A stretch of 9,631 nucleotides of DNA, taken from the NCBI GenBank assembly GCA_041663325.1, contig JBAZRN010000033.1, forward strand, positions 1 through 9,631. The letters run 5' to 3'. The DNA comes from CAJBLF01 sp041663325 (GTDB lineage Bacteria; Patescibacteriota; Gracilibacteria; Absconditabacterales; Absconditicoccaceae). The notes beneath the pieces were generated by a model. The model saw only the letters and a list, made by a program, of their open reading frames with translations, made no database searches and was not told the DNA's origin. How positions within the stretch are numbered: the stretch's first letter is position 1; each line of letters begins with the position of its first letter. Of this stretch, positions 1 through 7,080 are shown in pieces. Made by a program: the position numbers and the translations under genes.

Positions 1-48
1 ATAGAAATGTGAGTTACAACTTCATACAAGAAATTTTATATGAAGCAT
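1..48 (-). CDS. Possible N-terminus of a further gene, cut by the window edge
   Basis: An ATG at 48 on the minus strand opens a frame of 16 codons that runs off the window (MLHIKFLVGSCNSHFY, with one TGA read as Gly). It begins 28 bases after the stop of the 156-aa gene and would be the next gene of the same minus-strand run. The start is hydrophobic and then meets Gly-Ser-Cys, which could be a short signal or lipoprotein leader, but too little is visible to say. No ribosome-binding site is apparent. It may be a chance frame. Confidence 0.25.
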
Positions 49-76
49 AAGTAAAAATCAAGAGCAAACTTACAAA

Positions 77-547
77 CTACCAGATTCATTCATCATGATT
101 AAGCTTTTCGTCACAATAACATATCCTTCAATTGATGATCTGACGTTGTCATTTATTCAAGTCTCCTAAATTAAATATACTGCCACGACCATTAATTATA
201 TGCATCGCATTAATAGACAACAAAGCAAGACATTTAATTAATTCTTCATATCAATCTTCGGTGAAAGAATCATTTGAATGTATTCTTAATCAATTCTCAT
301 AATCATGAGTTACCTCTAATGTTGTTTTTTGTTTTGTGACATTTCGGAAACTTGGTATAAATGGTGAAAATTGAATTTTCACATTATTGTCACTTACCGT
401 ATAAGTAAACTCCATATGTGCAAATTGCCAAGTATCATCTTCAAACGCCATCCTGATTAGACAATTTAACATTACAAGTTCGCCTTCACGGCATTGATAA
501 ATGGAGATTTTCATAGGTTCTCCAACAGAAGTAATCTTTGACATCAT
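77..547 (-). CDS. Hypothetical protein, 156 aa (code 25)
   Basis: I do not recognise this protein. Reading from ATG at 547 to a TAG at 79-77 gives 156 residues with five in-frame TGA codons (at 290, 251, 149, 128 and 86, low coordinates), all read as Gly. With TGA as a stop it would end after 85 residues. The N-terminal half looks like a compact beta-rich domain with alternating hydrophobic residues (FAHMEFTYTV, VKIQFSPFIP). No transmembrane segment or known motif is evident. It is the last complete gene of the minus-strand replication run, 34 bases after the primase-helicase stop. The start is uncertain: ATGATG at 547-542 has no Shine-Dalgarno, whereas an internal ATG at 514 (MKISIYQ) has GGAG five bases upstream and would give 145 residues. 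Confidence 0.7.
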
Positions 548-581
548 TATATAATTTAAAGAATAAAAACATTGTTTAGTA

Positions 582-2597
582 TTAAACCTTTATGCTATCT
601 AGGTTGACGATTTTATCGTCTTCCTTAGCTCACGATTCATTTTCTAAGAGTCATTGGAATTTATCCATATAACATTTGGCATGAAGATCGTATATCAATC
701 AGAATGCCGATTTAGGTAATCAGACTCTAGATTTGGCAATGATTATCTTGGTGCCAAGATATCTCTTATCGAGATCTTGCTCTGGTAATTCTATCCCAAC
801 AACTCAGGTACTAGCTGCACTCATGCGTGAAAGAAGTAAGACTGTCGTTGCTTCTTTTCAAACATTAGAACTTCCATAGAGATCGGATACCTCCAAATCC
901 CTGTCCTTATTTTTGGGATCTTTCTTACGGACGTGGCTAATAAGTATCACGGGCTTTTTAATTATATCTGTGAGCGTCTTGAGTGTCCTCATAATGTCAC
1001 CAATCTGACGTAGTTCTTCCTGTTGATCTAAATGAATATAGTGGAGGTGGTCAATAACAACAATATCCACTGTATCTTTCATCTTTTCGATAGTTCCCTT
1101 CAAGAATTTTAAGCTTGGGATTTGTAATTTATTGAAGATCAAAAGATTGCTTTTTACATTTTCATTAACGGCTGCAATTACCTGATCCTCGATGTCATAG
1201 ATTTTAGGATTTAGATTAAACCTATATTCCACAGTCTTGATTGGTGTGCCAGTAGCAGCTATTCATTTTTGTATATACCTCAAAGCAACCTCGTTTATGT
1301 CTCCCTCTAGACCAAACAATAATACCTTTTTGCCACGTGTTGCATTATGAAGTGCCATGATGTAGGCAATCTCAGATTTTCAGATGCCCGTATCGGCACC
1401 AATAACAACCAATTCTGACGGTAAAACGCCTCATAGGTATTCGTCTAGTATCCTGATACCATAACGACATACGTTATTGATGTTGATATCTCTTCTCGCA
1501 AGCTTGGCTTCCTCGAGAAGATCTCAGAATGTTTTGAAATGACTGCGTGGATCTACTTCTTCATCCTCAGGTAATGGGATATTCTTAAGATCAGGATAGA
1601 GCTCCTTTGCTTTCACATATATTTGTGATGGGTCATTACATAATGCATCACGAATGAATGTGTAAGTCGTATGTCATTTCAATTGATTGGGATTGGGAAT
1701 GTGATTAGTGCCATCCATGACGAGAACATTGTTATTACTTTCATGCATGAAGCATCATTTATAGGTTTCATTATTTCCACCGACAAAGTTTTTGTTATCA
1801 GGCGCTAAAGCCCATCCTGTGTACTTACACACTAAATCAGTAAGTGGCTTTTTGTTTATTGCTTCCATCAAAGGACTTGGTCTTGATGGTGCTGATGTAG
1901 TATTGGGTTTCATTACAGGTGTGGGCTTAGGACTATTGAGAATAGCTTCTCCATACATGGGAATATTATTGAAGAGTTCGCTTTCAACATCTTGTTCATA
2001 TAATATTTCACAGGGCATTTGGCTTATCCCATACTCTACAAAATCTTGTTTGCAGTTTATAGAACCAGGACAACGAAGTAACTTTCAGATATTTGAGCAA
2101 CTACTATCCAATGGGAATGGAATGCTATCCTTAAATGTCTTGGTGAATTTGTTGTAGATAAATTGCACGCCGGCTTTGTATAGCTGTTTGCTTATCTTTA
2201 GATGTTTACCTACAAAAATAATATGAGCACCGTTGCCTGAGCAGATAATAAAACTCCGTTGTGAGAATAACGGATCAGTAGCAAGTACGCCTTTAATATC
2301 ATCTATATACTTCAAGAGCTGTTCTTGAGTAATCACAGTTCATCGCTGTTTCTGCATTTCCTTTCTGATATCTAGATCGATGACAAAATAATTCTTAGAT
2401 ATAATATCATCGTCGCCACCTCTAGTATTGAATCATTTTGGCAGACATCAAAGATAACAGATATCTTTGTTCTTGTGTTGTATCAAGAGAGCATCTAGAT
2501 TTTCTGCATTACCTAGATGTCTATCAAAAGTACAGATAGCTATGTCTGTGTCCGCTGTAGCTATCTTTTTGAATAAGTTGTGTGGACTTATACTCAT
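582..2597 (-). CDS. AEP-type primase fused to DnaB-like replicative helicase, 671 aa
   Basis: Bifunctional replication protein: an N-terminal archaeo-eukaryotic primase (AEP) domain would make primers and a C-terminal SF4 RecA-fold helicase would unwind the fork. Primase signs: the metal-binding FVIDLDIR (D74, D76), SGNGAH at 120-125, and D164 followed by RCPGSINCK (175-183), the pattern seen in phage and plasmid primases. A Pro/Ser-rich linker follows, then a stretch around CFMH (282-285) resembling a worn CHC2 zinc finger. Helicase signs: Walker A GADTGIGKS (400-408, with G406 encoded by TGA), Walker B VVIDHLHYI (D516), ISH (553-555) and LYGSSN (573-578), matching DnaB motifs in order. Sixteen TGA codons are read as Gly; the stop is TAA. 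The ATG at 2597 lies one codon after the TAA of the upstream gene, in the same frame, so the two are surely co-transcribed. Confidence 0.9.
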
Positions 2598-2600
2598 GGT

Positions 2601-3329
2601 TTATATGTTAGGTGGTAAAACGAGGCCTGCCATTTTTGGAAGCCCATTATAAAGAGTCTTAAAATCTGAGACTTTTCAGCGCCGGAATTTATTTTCAGGA
2701 TGGGTCATCGCAAGTTTGTATATCTTCAGAATCCATTCCCATCTTTCGTATGCTGATTTTGATCTTTTCTGTAGTGGCTCTATAACATCACTATAGAACT
2801 GATCTGATAGTAAACGCTCAGCGTATCATTCTCTGTTCTCAGTATTAAATGGTAATCAAACCTCAGCACTTACGATTCTCATACGATCAATTAAGCGATA
2901 TATATTCTCACTCTCTTTATTACTATATTTATTTGTTCCTATTCTGTTTCCCGTCCCAGAAGCTGTGTTTCCTGTCTTGCTTCCTGCCATCCAAGGAACG
3001 ATAAATAATTCATTAGGTAATAACTTATATATCGCAGCATTTTTGTTTCCCGTTGAGATTCCTACTTTCTCTATTATTTTGAGTTCCTGTATCCTATCTA
3101 GCTTCCTACAAATTTGATTAGCCTGACTTTTCTTTAAACCAAACTTTTTGTATTCTTCTTTTGAAAGAAAGAATTCTCACTTCCTCAATCAGGTTGCATG
3201 ATTTGGACTATCCGACCACCAAGCTCTGTGCATGGCTTGGTGGATGATAGCTAAGAGAAGATGATCTTTAGTCAATTCTTCTATATGCTTCTGTAGTCAT
3301 TCATGTAACAGTTGCGTAAATAGTGCCAT
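2601..3329 (-). CDS. Winged-helix replication-initiator-like DNA-binding protein, 242 aa
   Basis: Probable DNA-binding replication protein. An N-terminal helical part holds HQAMHRAWWSDSPNHATG. From about residue 50 comes a winged helix-turn-helix: KGEFFLSKEEYKKFGL, then the helix pair KKSQANQICRKLDRIQEL (to about 83), and a wing IIEKVGISTGNKNAAIYKLL to about 104. This layout is typical of phage and plasmid replisome organisers that bring the helicase to the origin. A low-complexity Gly/Thr/Asn linker (about 115-130) separates it from a helical C-terminal domain rich in Trp, Tyr, Arg and Lys. Six TGA codons are read as Gly. The stop TAA (2603-2601) is followed after one codon by the in-frame start of the primase-helicase. 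The initiator role is inferred from the fold and neighbours; a plain transcription regulator is the alternative. Confidence 0.8.
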
Positions 3330-3371
3330 TTTTTCTATAAATGTAGATAAAACTGTTACCGACCATCTATA

Positions 3372-3680
3372 TTATCCTGTATTTTTTAAGAAGTCTTGGT
3401 GTTTTCTACACCATTGGAAAGTTTGATAGTTATCAAACTTTAAATAGGACTTAATGAAATTAAACGGTTTGCCATAAGCCCTGTTTTGTTTGTACGAATC
3501 CAATACACAATTCTGTTTCGGATCAGTATTTACTGTCCATCCACTGACTTCCTGTCACTCCTTATTAAGGAGTACATATTTGTCGTCCGACATTTTCTGA
3601 TACTTGATATCAAGAAGATCGATGACTCTCAAGATAGGGACTGCGTTTATATCCCAATCGTATTTACCTGGATTGCTCAT
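3372..3680 (-). CDS. Small protein resembling a ligand-less primase zinc-finger domain, 102 aa
   Basis: The frame runs from ATG 3680 to TAA 3374-3372 with one TGA (3557-3555) read as Gly. The pattern VPILRVIDLLDIKYQ, a strand pair, SGWTVNTD, then YGKPFNFIKSYL and a final helix follows the order of the DnaG-type CHC2 zinc-binding domain (N-terminal helix, CPFH strand, 'xWxCFGCGxxGDxxxFV', helix). The Cys/His ligands are missing: only C58 and C91 are present and they are not spaced as ligands. The likeness is by eye and therefore tentative. It sits 42 bases before the winged-helix gene and two genes before the primase-helicase, so a primase accessory role is plausible. It could instead be an unrelated small DNA-binding protein. 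Confidence 0.7.
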
Positions 3681-3709
3681 GTGTGGTATGTATTAATAAA
3701 TAAAATTCC

Positions 3710-3736
3710 CACCTCCTAGTCTCAGACCAGGAGGTG
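3710..3736 (-). terminator. Hairpin after the 124-aa gene, weak terminator or attenuator
   Basis: CACCTCCT (3710-3717) pairs perfectly with AGGAGGTG (3729-3736). After one mismatch three more pairs close on a three-base loop. On the minus strand it lies 10 bases after the TAA of the 124-aa gene and is followed by GGAATTTTATTT, an imperfect U-tract. It probably terminates part of the transcription and lets some continue into the replication genes. One arm is an exact Shine-Dalgarno sequence and the other an exact anti-Shine-Dalgarno. Confidence 0.6.
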
Positions 3737-3745
3737 ATTTGGTAA

Positions 3746-4120
3746 TTATGCTTGCCCTTCAATAGCTTTGTAGCATTCTGCTATATGACTATTAACTTGC
3801 TCTACTGCATCTATTAAATCATTAATTGTTTTTACAGTTGAGAAGTCCACGATAGTTGATGGTTCTATCTCCATCAACCCCAAATCAACAGTCTCAAGCA
3901 TTTGTCGGTTTGCAACATTACAAGTCTTCAGTCATAATGTTGCTAGACTTGGCTCTTCGAATGGATCAAAATGCGCTGAATTCAATATAGGCGCATAGAG
4001 TGGAAGTTCTCCAATGTCATGTATCTTTTTAAGATAGCGTGGCGGAACCTCCTCACTTGATGAATCTGGTACGATGTTTAGTACCTCATTCAAAAAGCGA
4101 TACCATTTTTGTAGTGTCAT
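3746..4120 (-). CDS. Hypothetical protein, 124 aa
   Basis: I do not recognise this protein. The frame runs from ATG 4120 to TAA 3748-3746 and contains one TGA (3934-3932) read as Gly; with TGA as a stop it would be only 62 residues. It looks soluble and acidic, with an N-terminal helix (LQKWYRFLNEVLNIV), a Ser/Glu/Pro-rich turn (SSSEEVPPRY) and a C-terminal amphipathic helix around DLIDAVEQVNSHIAEC. No catalytic motif, signal peptide or membrane segment is visible. It lies between a structured non-coding stretch and a hairpin at the head of the replication run. No Shine-Dalgarno precedes the start. A regulatory or accessory replication role is only a guess from position. Confidence 0.7.
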
Positions 4121-4170
4121 AGTAATAGTGGTAAATGAATAAAATGTTGATTTTCTTCCTGAGATTACTA

Positions 4171-4188
4171 TGCTTACCTATGTAAGCA
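4171..4188. repeat. Perfect 7-bp inverted repeat, possible operator
   Basis: TGCTTAC (4171-4177) and GTAAGCA (4182-4188) form a perfect dyad with a four-base centre, about 50 bases before the start of the 124-aa gene. On the minus strand it comes just after a run of seven T, so it is not a classical terminator stem. A binding site for a regulator such as the nearby ribbon-helix-helix protein, or a second RNA hairpin, would both fit. Confidence 0.4.
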
Positions 4189-4213
4189 AAAAAACCTGAT
4201 CCGACTCAGTCGG
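4188..4213 (-). terminator. Short hairpin and U7 tract ending the structured RNA
   Basis: On the minus strand CCGAC-TGA-GTCGG (4213-4201) is followed by ATCAGG and then seven T (4194-4188). The six-base gap between stem and T-run is longer than usual. A competing weaker stem CTGA/TCAG (4209-4206 with 4199-4196) lies one base from the T-run, so two exclusive folds are possible. It would end transcription coming from the ribbon-helix-helix gene. Confidence 0.45.
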
Positions 4214-4322
4214 TGATGTCTTCTGTATAAGGGTGGCTTCTACTCCGCTAAGATTGGTTGCCACCTTCCCAGTTATCAATATTCAACGTGTTTCATAATA
4301 GAGCTATGTTAGAAAATAAAAG
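4188..4322 (-). ncRNA. Candidate structured RNA downstream of the ribbon-helix-helix gene
   Basis: The 202 bases between the 68-aa gene and the 124-aa gene have no convincing frame but are rich in structure on the minus strand. AAGG-TGGC (4267-4260) pairs with GCCA-C-CCTT (4237-4229), eight pairs with one bulged C, enclosing a 22-base loop. The CCGAC/GTCGG hairpin and a U7 tract follow. At the 5' end the complement of the RNA reads GTTTCATAATAGAGCTATG (4290-4308), containing TAGAGCTATG, the core of many type II-A CRISPR repeats. The element could be a leader or attenuator, an antisense copy-control RNA, or a tracrRNA-like RNA; the sequence alone does not decide. Confidence 0.4.
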
Positions 4323-4529
4323 CTAGTTGACCTGTTGAAGCTTGTTAAGCAAATACCTATCTTGTTTCATGCGCTTAGCGACCAAAGTTGCTGCATTGTT
4401 CTCTATCCAATATTCAAAAATCTTTGATAAAAATTTTGATCTTGATTGGTTCGCTCTCAATTCTTCTAATAGTTCGAACTGGGAATCTATAAGCTGAACA
4501 AGAAAGCGCTTGCTGAGTGTGGTTGTCAT
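4323..4529 (-). CDS. Small ribbon-helix-helix (CopG/Arc-like) DNA-binding protein, 68 aa
   Basis: Likely transcriptional regulator. The N-terminus has a short beta strand (KRFLVQLI, about residues 7-14), a first helix DSQFELLEELRA, a turn with SRSKF and a second helix FLSKIFEYWIENN. This is the order and size of the ribbon-helix-helix fold, which dimerises and reads the major groove with its strand. A basic C-terminal tail follows (AKRMKQDRYLLNKLQ). It is the only complete gene here with no in-frame TGA; the stop is TAG. It leads the replication run. In small plasmids such as the pMV158 family a CopG protein in this position represses the replication genes together with an antisense RNA, so copy control is a reasonable inference. 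An antitoxin without a visible toxin is the alternative. Confidence 0.75.
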   Translation of the reverse strand: MTTTLSKRFLVQLIDSQFELLEELRANQSRSKFLSKIFEYWIENNAATLVAKRMKQDRYLLNKLQQVN

Positions 4530-4548
4530 CGGTTTAAAACAGATACAA

Positions 4549-4577
4549 TATAAAAGTGTACAACAAATTTATATCAA
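4549..4577 (-). promoter_or_regulatory. Candidate promoter of the ribbon-helix-helix gene
   Basis: On the minus strand TTGATA (4577-4572) and TTTATA (4554-4549) are separated by 17 bases, with the start codon 19 bases after the -10. The palindrome TGTACA (4557-4562) lies between the boxes and could be part of an autoregulatory operator. The rest of this 114-base intergenic stretch shows nothing further. Confidence 0.45.
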
Positions 4578-4643
4578 TGCTCTCATGGAAATCATTTTTC
4601 AGAATCCTACCCTAATACAATAATTACAAAGCCATATATCAAA

Positions 4644-4675
4644 AAAAATCCTACTGTTTAATTAGTAGGATTTTT
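4644..4675 (-). terminator. Strong rho-independent terminator of the 235-aa gene
   Basis: AAAAATCCTACT (4644-4655) pairs perfectly with AGTAGGATTTTT (4664-4675) around an eight-base loop. On the minus strand the stem ends in a run of eight T (4648-4641), 20 bases after the TAA of the 235-aa gene. The shape is symmetrical and could work both ways, but no plus-strand gene ends here. Confidence 0.85.
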
Positions 4676-4695
4676 GGTAGAAAACGATTTAAGCT

Positions 4696-5403
4696 TTATC
4701 TTATGTCTTTTGCCAGCTGCTCCATCTTGTGGCGAAGTATTTCTTTCATACTAGCATCTCATTTTGAGAATATTTTATCAATGGTATTCATTAACGCAAA
4801 AGACCAGTCTTTGTTTGTTATTGATTCTCATATTTTAATAAGACTGTTTTCTAATAAATTCTCATTCCATCAACTATGAGAAATTTTTAAAATATCTTTT
4901 ACACATTTAGCTATCTTGCCATTCGATGTTTTTATATCACAATTAGATTTTAATTTATCATAAAACCTTGATTCAATTAGAGCATTATCAATCTCTATCT
5001 GCTCAGATTGCTTTAAGTAAACATCAAATTTACTGGTGATGCTATGATAGTTTAGGATATATTTAAAGAATCAATCCAAAATAAAATCAGTTAGACGCAT
5101 AGCAATTACTTTTTCTCTTGGAAAAGTAATACTATTCAATTTATTTTTTTCTTTAGATAATAATTGCACAATATCAACATCTCAAATTATTTTTTTTGGA
5201 TCTAGTATACTAGCAAGCCTTATTTTTAAAAAAGAATTATGGATTAGAATAAATGAATATACTTTTTTCCATAATCAAATAGTATATTTTTTCACCTCTT
5301 TCTTGTTTTCCGCATCCTTAGCCTTTATCTTTATGCTTTTGGGCAAAGGCATTCATTTAGATGCGTTAGCTAATGCTTCCCAGTCAGGCTTATTCTTAGA
5401 CAT
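4696..5403 (-). CDS. Hypothetical protein, 235 aa, divergent from the restriction operon
   Basis: I do not recognise this protein. The frame goes from ATG 5403 to TAA 4698-4696, with seven TGA codons read as Gly and a strong terminator behind it. It is Lys-rich and mostly helical, with no signal peptide and no clear membrane span. The N-terminus has DWEALANASK then PKSIKIKAKDAENKK; the middle has SITFPREKVIAMRLTDFILD and SEQIEIDNALIESRFYDKL; the end is charged (MKEILRHKMEQLAKDIR). No nuclease or helix-turn-helix motif stands out. It is transcribed away from mod across a 107-base shared control region, so it may be a regulator or accessory component of the restriction system, or an unrelated cargo gene. 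Its base composition is more A/T-rich than that of res. Confidence 0.75.
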
Positions 5404-5431
5404 TGTAATTGAAATACAGATATAAATTCTT

Positions 5432-5466
5432 ATGATATCATTGATACCATTTATATATGGTATAAT
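5432..5466 (+). promoter_or_regulatory. Extended -10 promoter and operator-like dyads upstream of mod
   Basis: TGGTATAAT (5458-5466) is a perfect extended -10 element reading toward mod, about 45 bases before its ATG; no good -35 lies at 16-18 bases. Overlapping it is a perfect dyad, ATACCAT (5444-5450) and ATGGTAT (5457-5463), with a six-base centre. Just upstream is a ten-base palindrome ATGATATCAT (5432-5441). A repressor bound there would block mod-res and probably the divergent 235-aa gene as well. Confidence 0.6.
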
Positions 5467-5510
5467 TTAGGATTTTCAACAGATTTATATTTAGAAAACA
5501 TATCAGCAAT

Positions 5511-7049
5511 ATGCCAAATCTACAACGAATGGGAAAGGATAAGGTACTCAATCATCATCATGAAGTACCATATAGAGTACTTGAACACAAGTATAATTTT
5601 GGCGATAAAAAAACAGGGAGCATGATTGTCCATGGAGATAATCTTGAAGCACTTAAATCACTTCTCCCACAATATGAGGGTAAGGTGAAGTGCTGCTATA
5701 TCGACCCACCGTACAATACAGGTAATGAATGACGAGTCTATAACGATAACGTCAATCATCCAAAGATAAAGAAGTGGCTTCATCAGGTAGTAGGTAAAGA
5801 ATGAGATGATCTATCTCGTCATGATAAGTGGCTGTGTATGATGTACCCTAGATTGAAATTACTCCACAAACTCTTGGCAGAAAATGGAGCAATTTTTATC
5901 AGTATTGATGATAGTGAGCAAGCAAATCTAAAATTAATAATGGATGAAATATTCTGAGGAAACAATTTTGTTGCAAACATTATACGACAACATAGCATAC
6001 AACCTAAAGGTTATTTATGAAAATTTTCAGTGCACCATAATTATACTTTTGTATATCAAAAATCACCTCAATTTGTTTTATGAAATTTAGACAGGACGGA
6101 CGAACATAATAAAGCATATTCAAATCCTGATAATGATCCAAGATGAAAATGGAGATCAGGTGATGTTAGAAATGCTTTATATAGACCAAATTTAATTTAC
6201 GATATAACTACTCCCTCTGGCAAGATAATTAAAGCACCAGAAAAAGGGCGAAGACGAAGTAAGGAAACACTTCAAGAAAGAATAAAAACATGAGAGATTG
6301 TTTTTAGTAAGGATCAAAAAAGGATTATTAGAAAAATCTACCTTGATTCTATTGAATGAAGAGCTCCTGAAACAATTTGGTTTTGAAAGGATGTATGAAC
6401 CACACGTGATGCAAATAAAGAATTAAAAGAAATTTTTGATAATGATGTTCCTTTTGATACACCTAAACCTGTAAAACTGATAGAACAAATTATGTCCTTG
6501 TGTGTTGCTGATAATGATATTATTCTTGATTCGTTTGCTGGATCTTGAACAACGTGACATGCTACGCTTAATTTTAACTTACAAAACAAAGGGAACAATA
6601 AATTTATACTTATTGAGATGGAAGATTATGCTGATAATATAACAGCAGAAAGAATAAAAAGAGTCATTAAATGATATGGGGATAAGAAATGAACTTGATG
6701 ATGATTTGACTATTATACTTTATGAGAAGCTTTGTTCGATGAGGATGATAATTTGAATGAAAGTATAGATACAGAAATTATCAAACAATACATACGATAT
6801 ACAGAAACACAGACAGATTATACACCATCATCAAAGAAATATTTACTTGGCACGTACAAAAGGACGGAGTATTATTTCTATTATGAACACGACAGAGCAA
6901 CCACCTTGGATCTCAAATTCTTGGGGACTTTGTGAAAAACCGATAGCTATCGTCTTATCTATGCAGATATCTGCTTGCTTAGTAAAGCGTTTCTAGCAAA
7001 GCACAACATCATTTTCAAAAAAATCCCAAGAGATATTACTAGGTTCTAA
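5511..7049 (+). CDS. mod: Type III restriction-modification methyltransferase subunit (Mod), 512 aa
   Basis: Adenine-N6 DNA methyltransferase that recognises the target site and transfers a methyl group from S-adenosylmethionine; in type III systems it also gives the nuclease its specificity. The catalytic motif IV DPPYNTG (D65-Y68) comes before the AdoMet motif I FAGSGTTGHA (342-351), the beta-class order. The region between (about 150-330) is the likely target-recognition domain. MIVHGDNLEAL near 38-48 and GGGFDYYTLGEALF after motif I are typical of Mod. Nineteen TGA codons are read as Gly, including G346 and G349 of motif I and three in a row in the GGGF segment. With TGA as a stop only 73 residues would be made. 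The stop is TAA, 31 bases before res. No Shine-Dalgarno is seen at the ATG. Confidence 0.95.
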
Positions 7050-7080
7050 TAAAAGTATTTACCTTTCAACTATAATTATT

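Noticed and set aside
599..628. Imperfect hairpin CTAGG..GACGAT/ATCGTC..CCTAG as a terminator
   Set aside because: It lies within the last codons of the primase-helicase gene and has no U-tract on either strand.
1792..2157. Plus-strand open frame of 121 codons
   Set aside because: It lies antisense inside the primase part of the primase-helicase gene, which has clear motifs; it is a shadow.
3558..3572. Near-perfect palindrome CTCCTTA-T-TAAGGAG
   Set aside because: It is inside the coding sequence of the 102-aa gene, away from any start; chance is enough to explain it.
3486..3719. Plus-strand open frame of 77 codons
   Set aside because: It overlaps the 102-aa minus-strand gene and the hairpin; its composition is not protein-like and it has no regulatory signal.
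4188..4322. tRNA gene or CRISPR array in the structured stretch
   Set aside because: No cloverleaf with a T-loop and acceptor stem can be drawn, and there is only one repeat-like segment with no spacers.
5441..5466. TTGATA and TATAAT as a standard -35/-10 pair for mod
   Set aside because: The spacing is only 14 bases; the extended -10 (TGGTATAAT) explains the promoter better.
6338..6598. Minus-strand frame inside mod, and similar frames in res (7889-8152 plus, 8025-8279 minus)
   Set aside because: They overlap well-supported catalytic domains in other frames.
5511..7049. TGA as tryptophan (code 4), as in mycoplasmas
   Set aside because: It would give FAGSWTTWHA and a tryptophan in the Walker A, which is incompatible with the folds; Trp is encoded by TGG.
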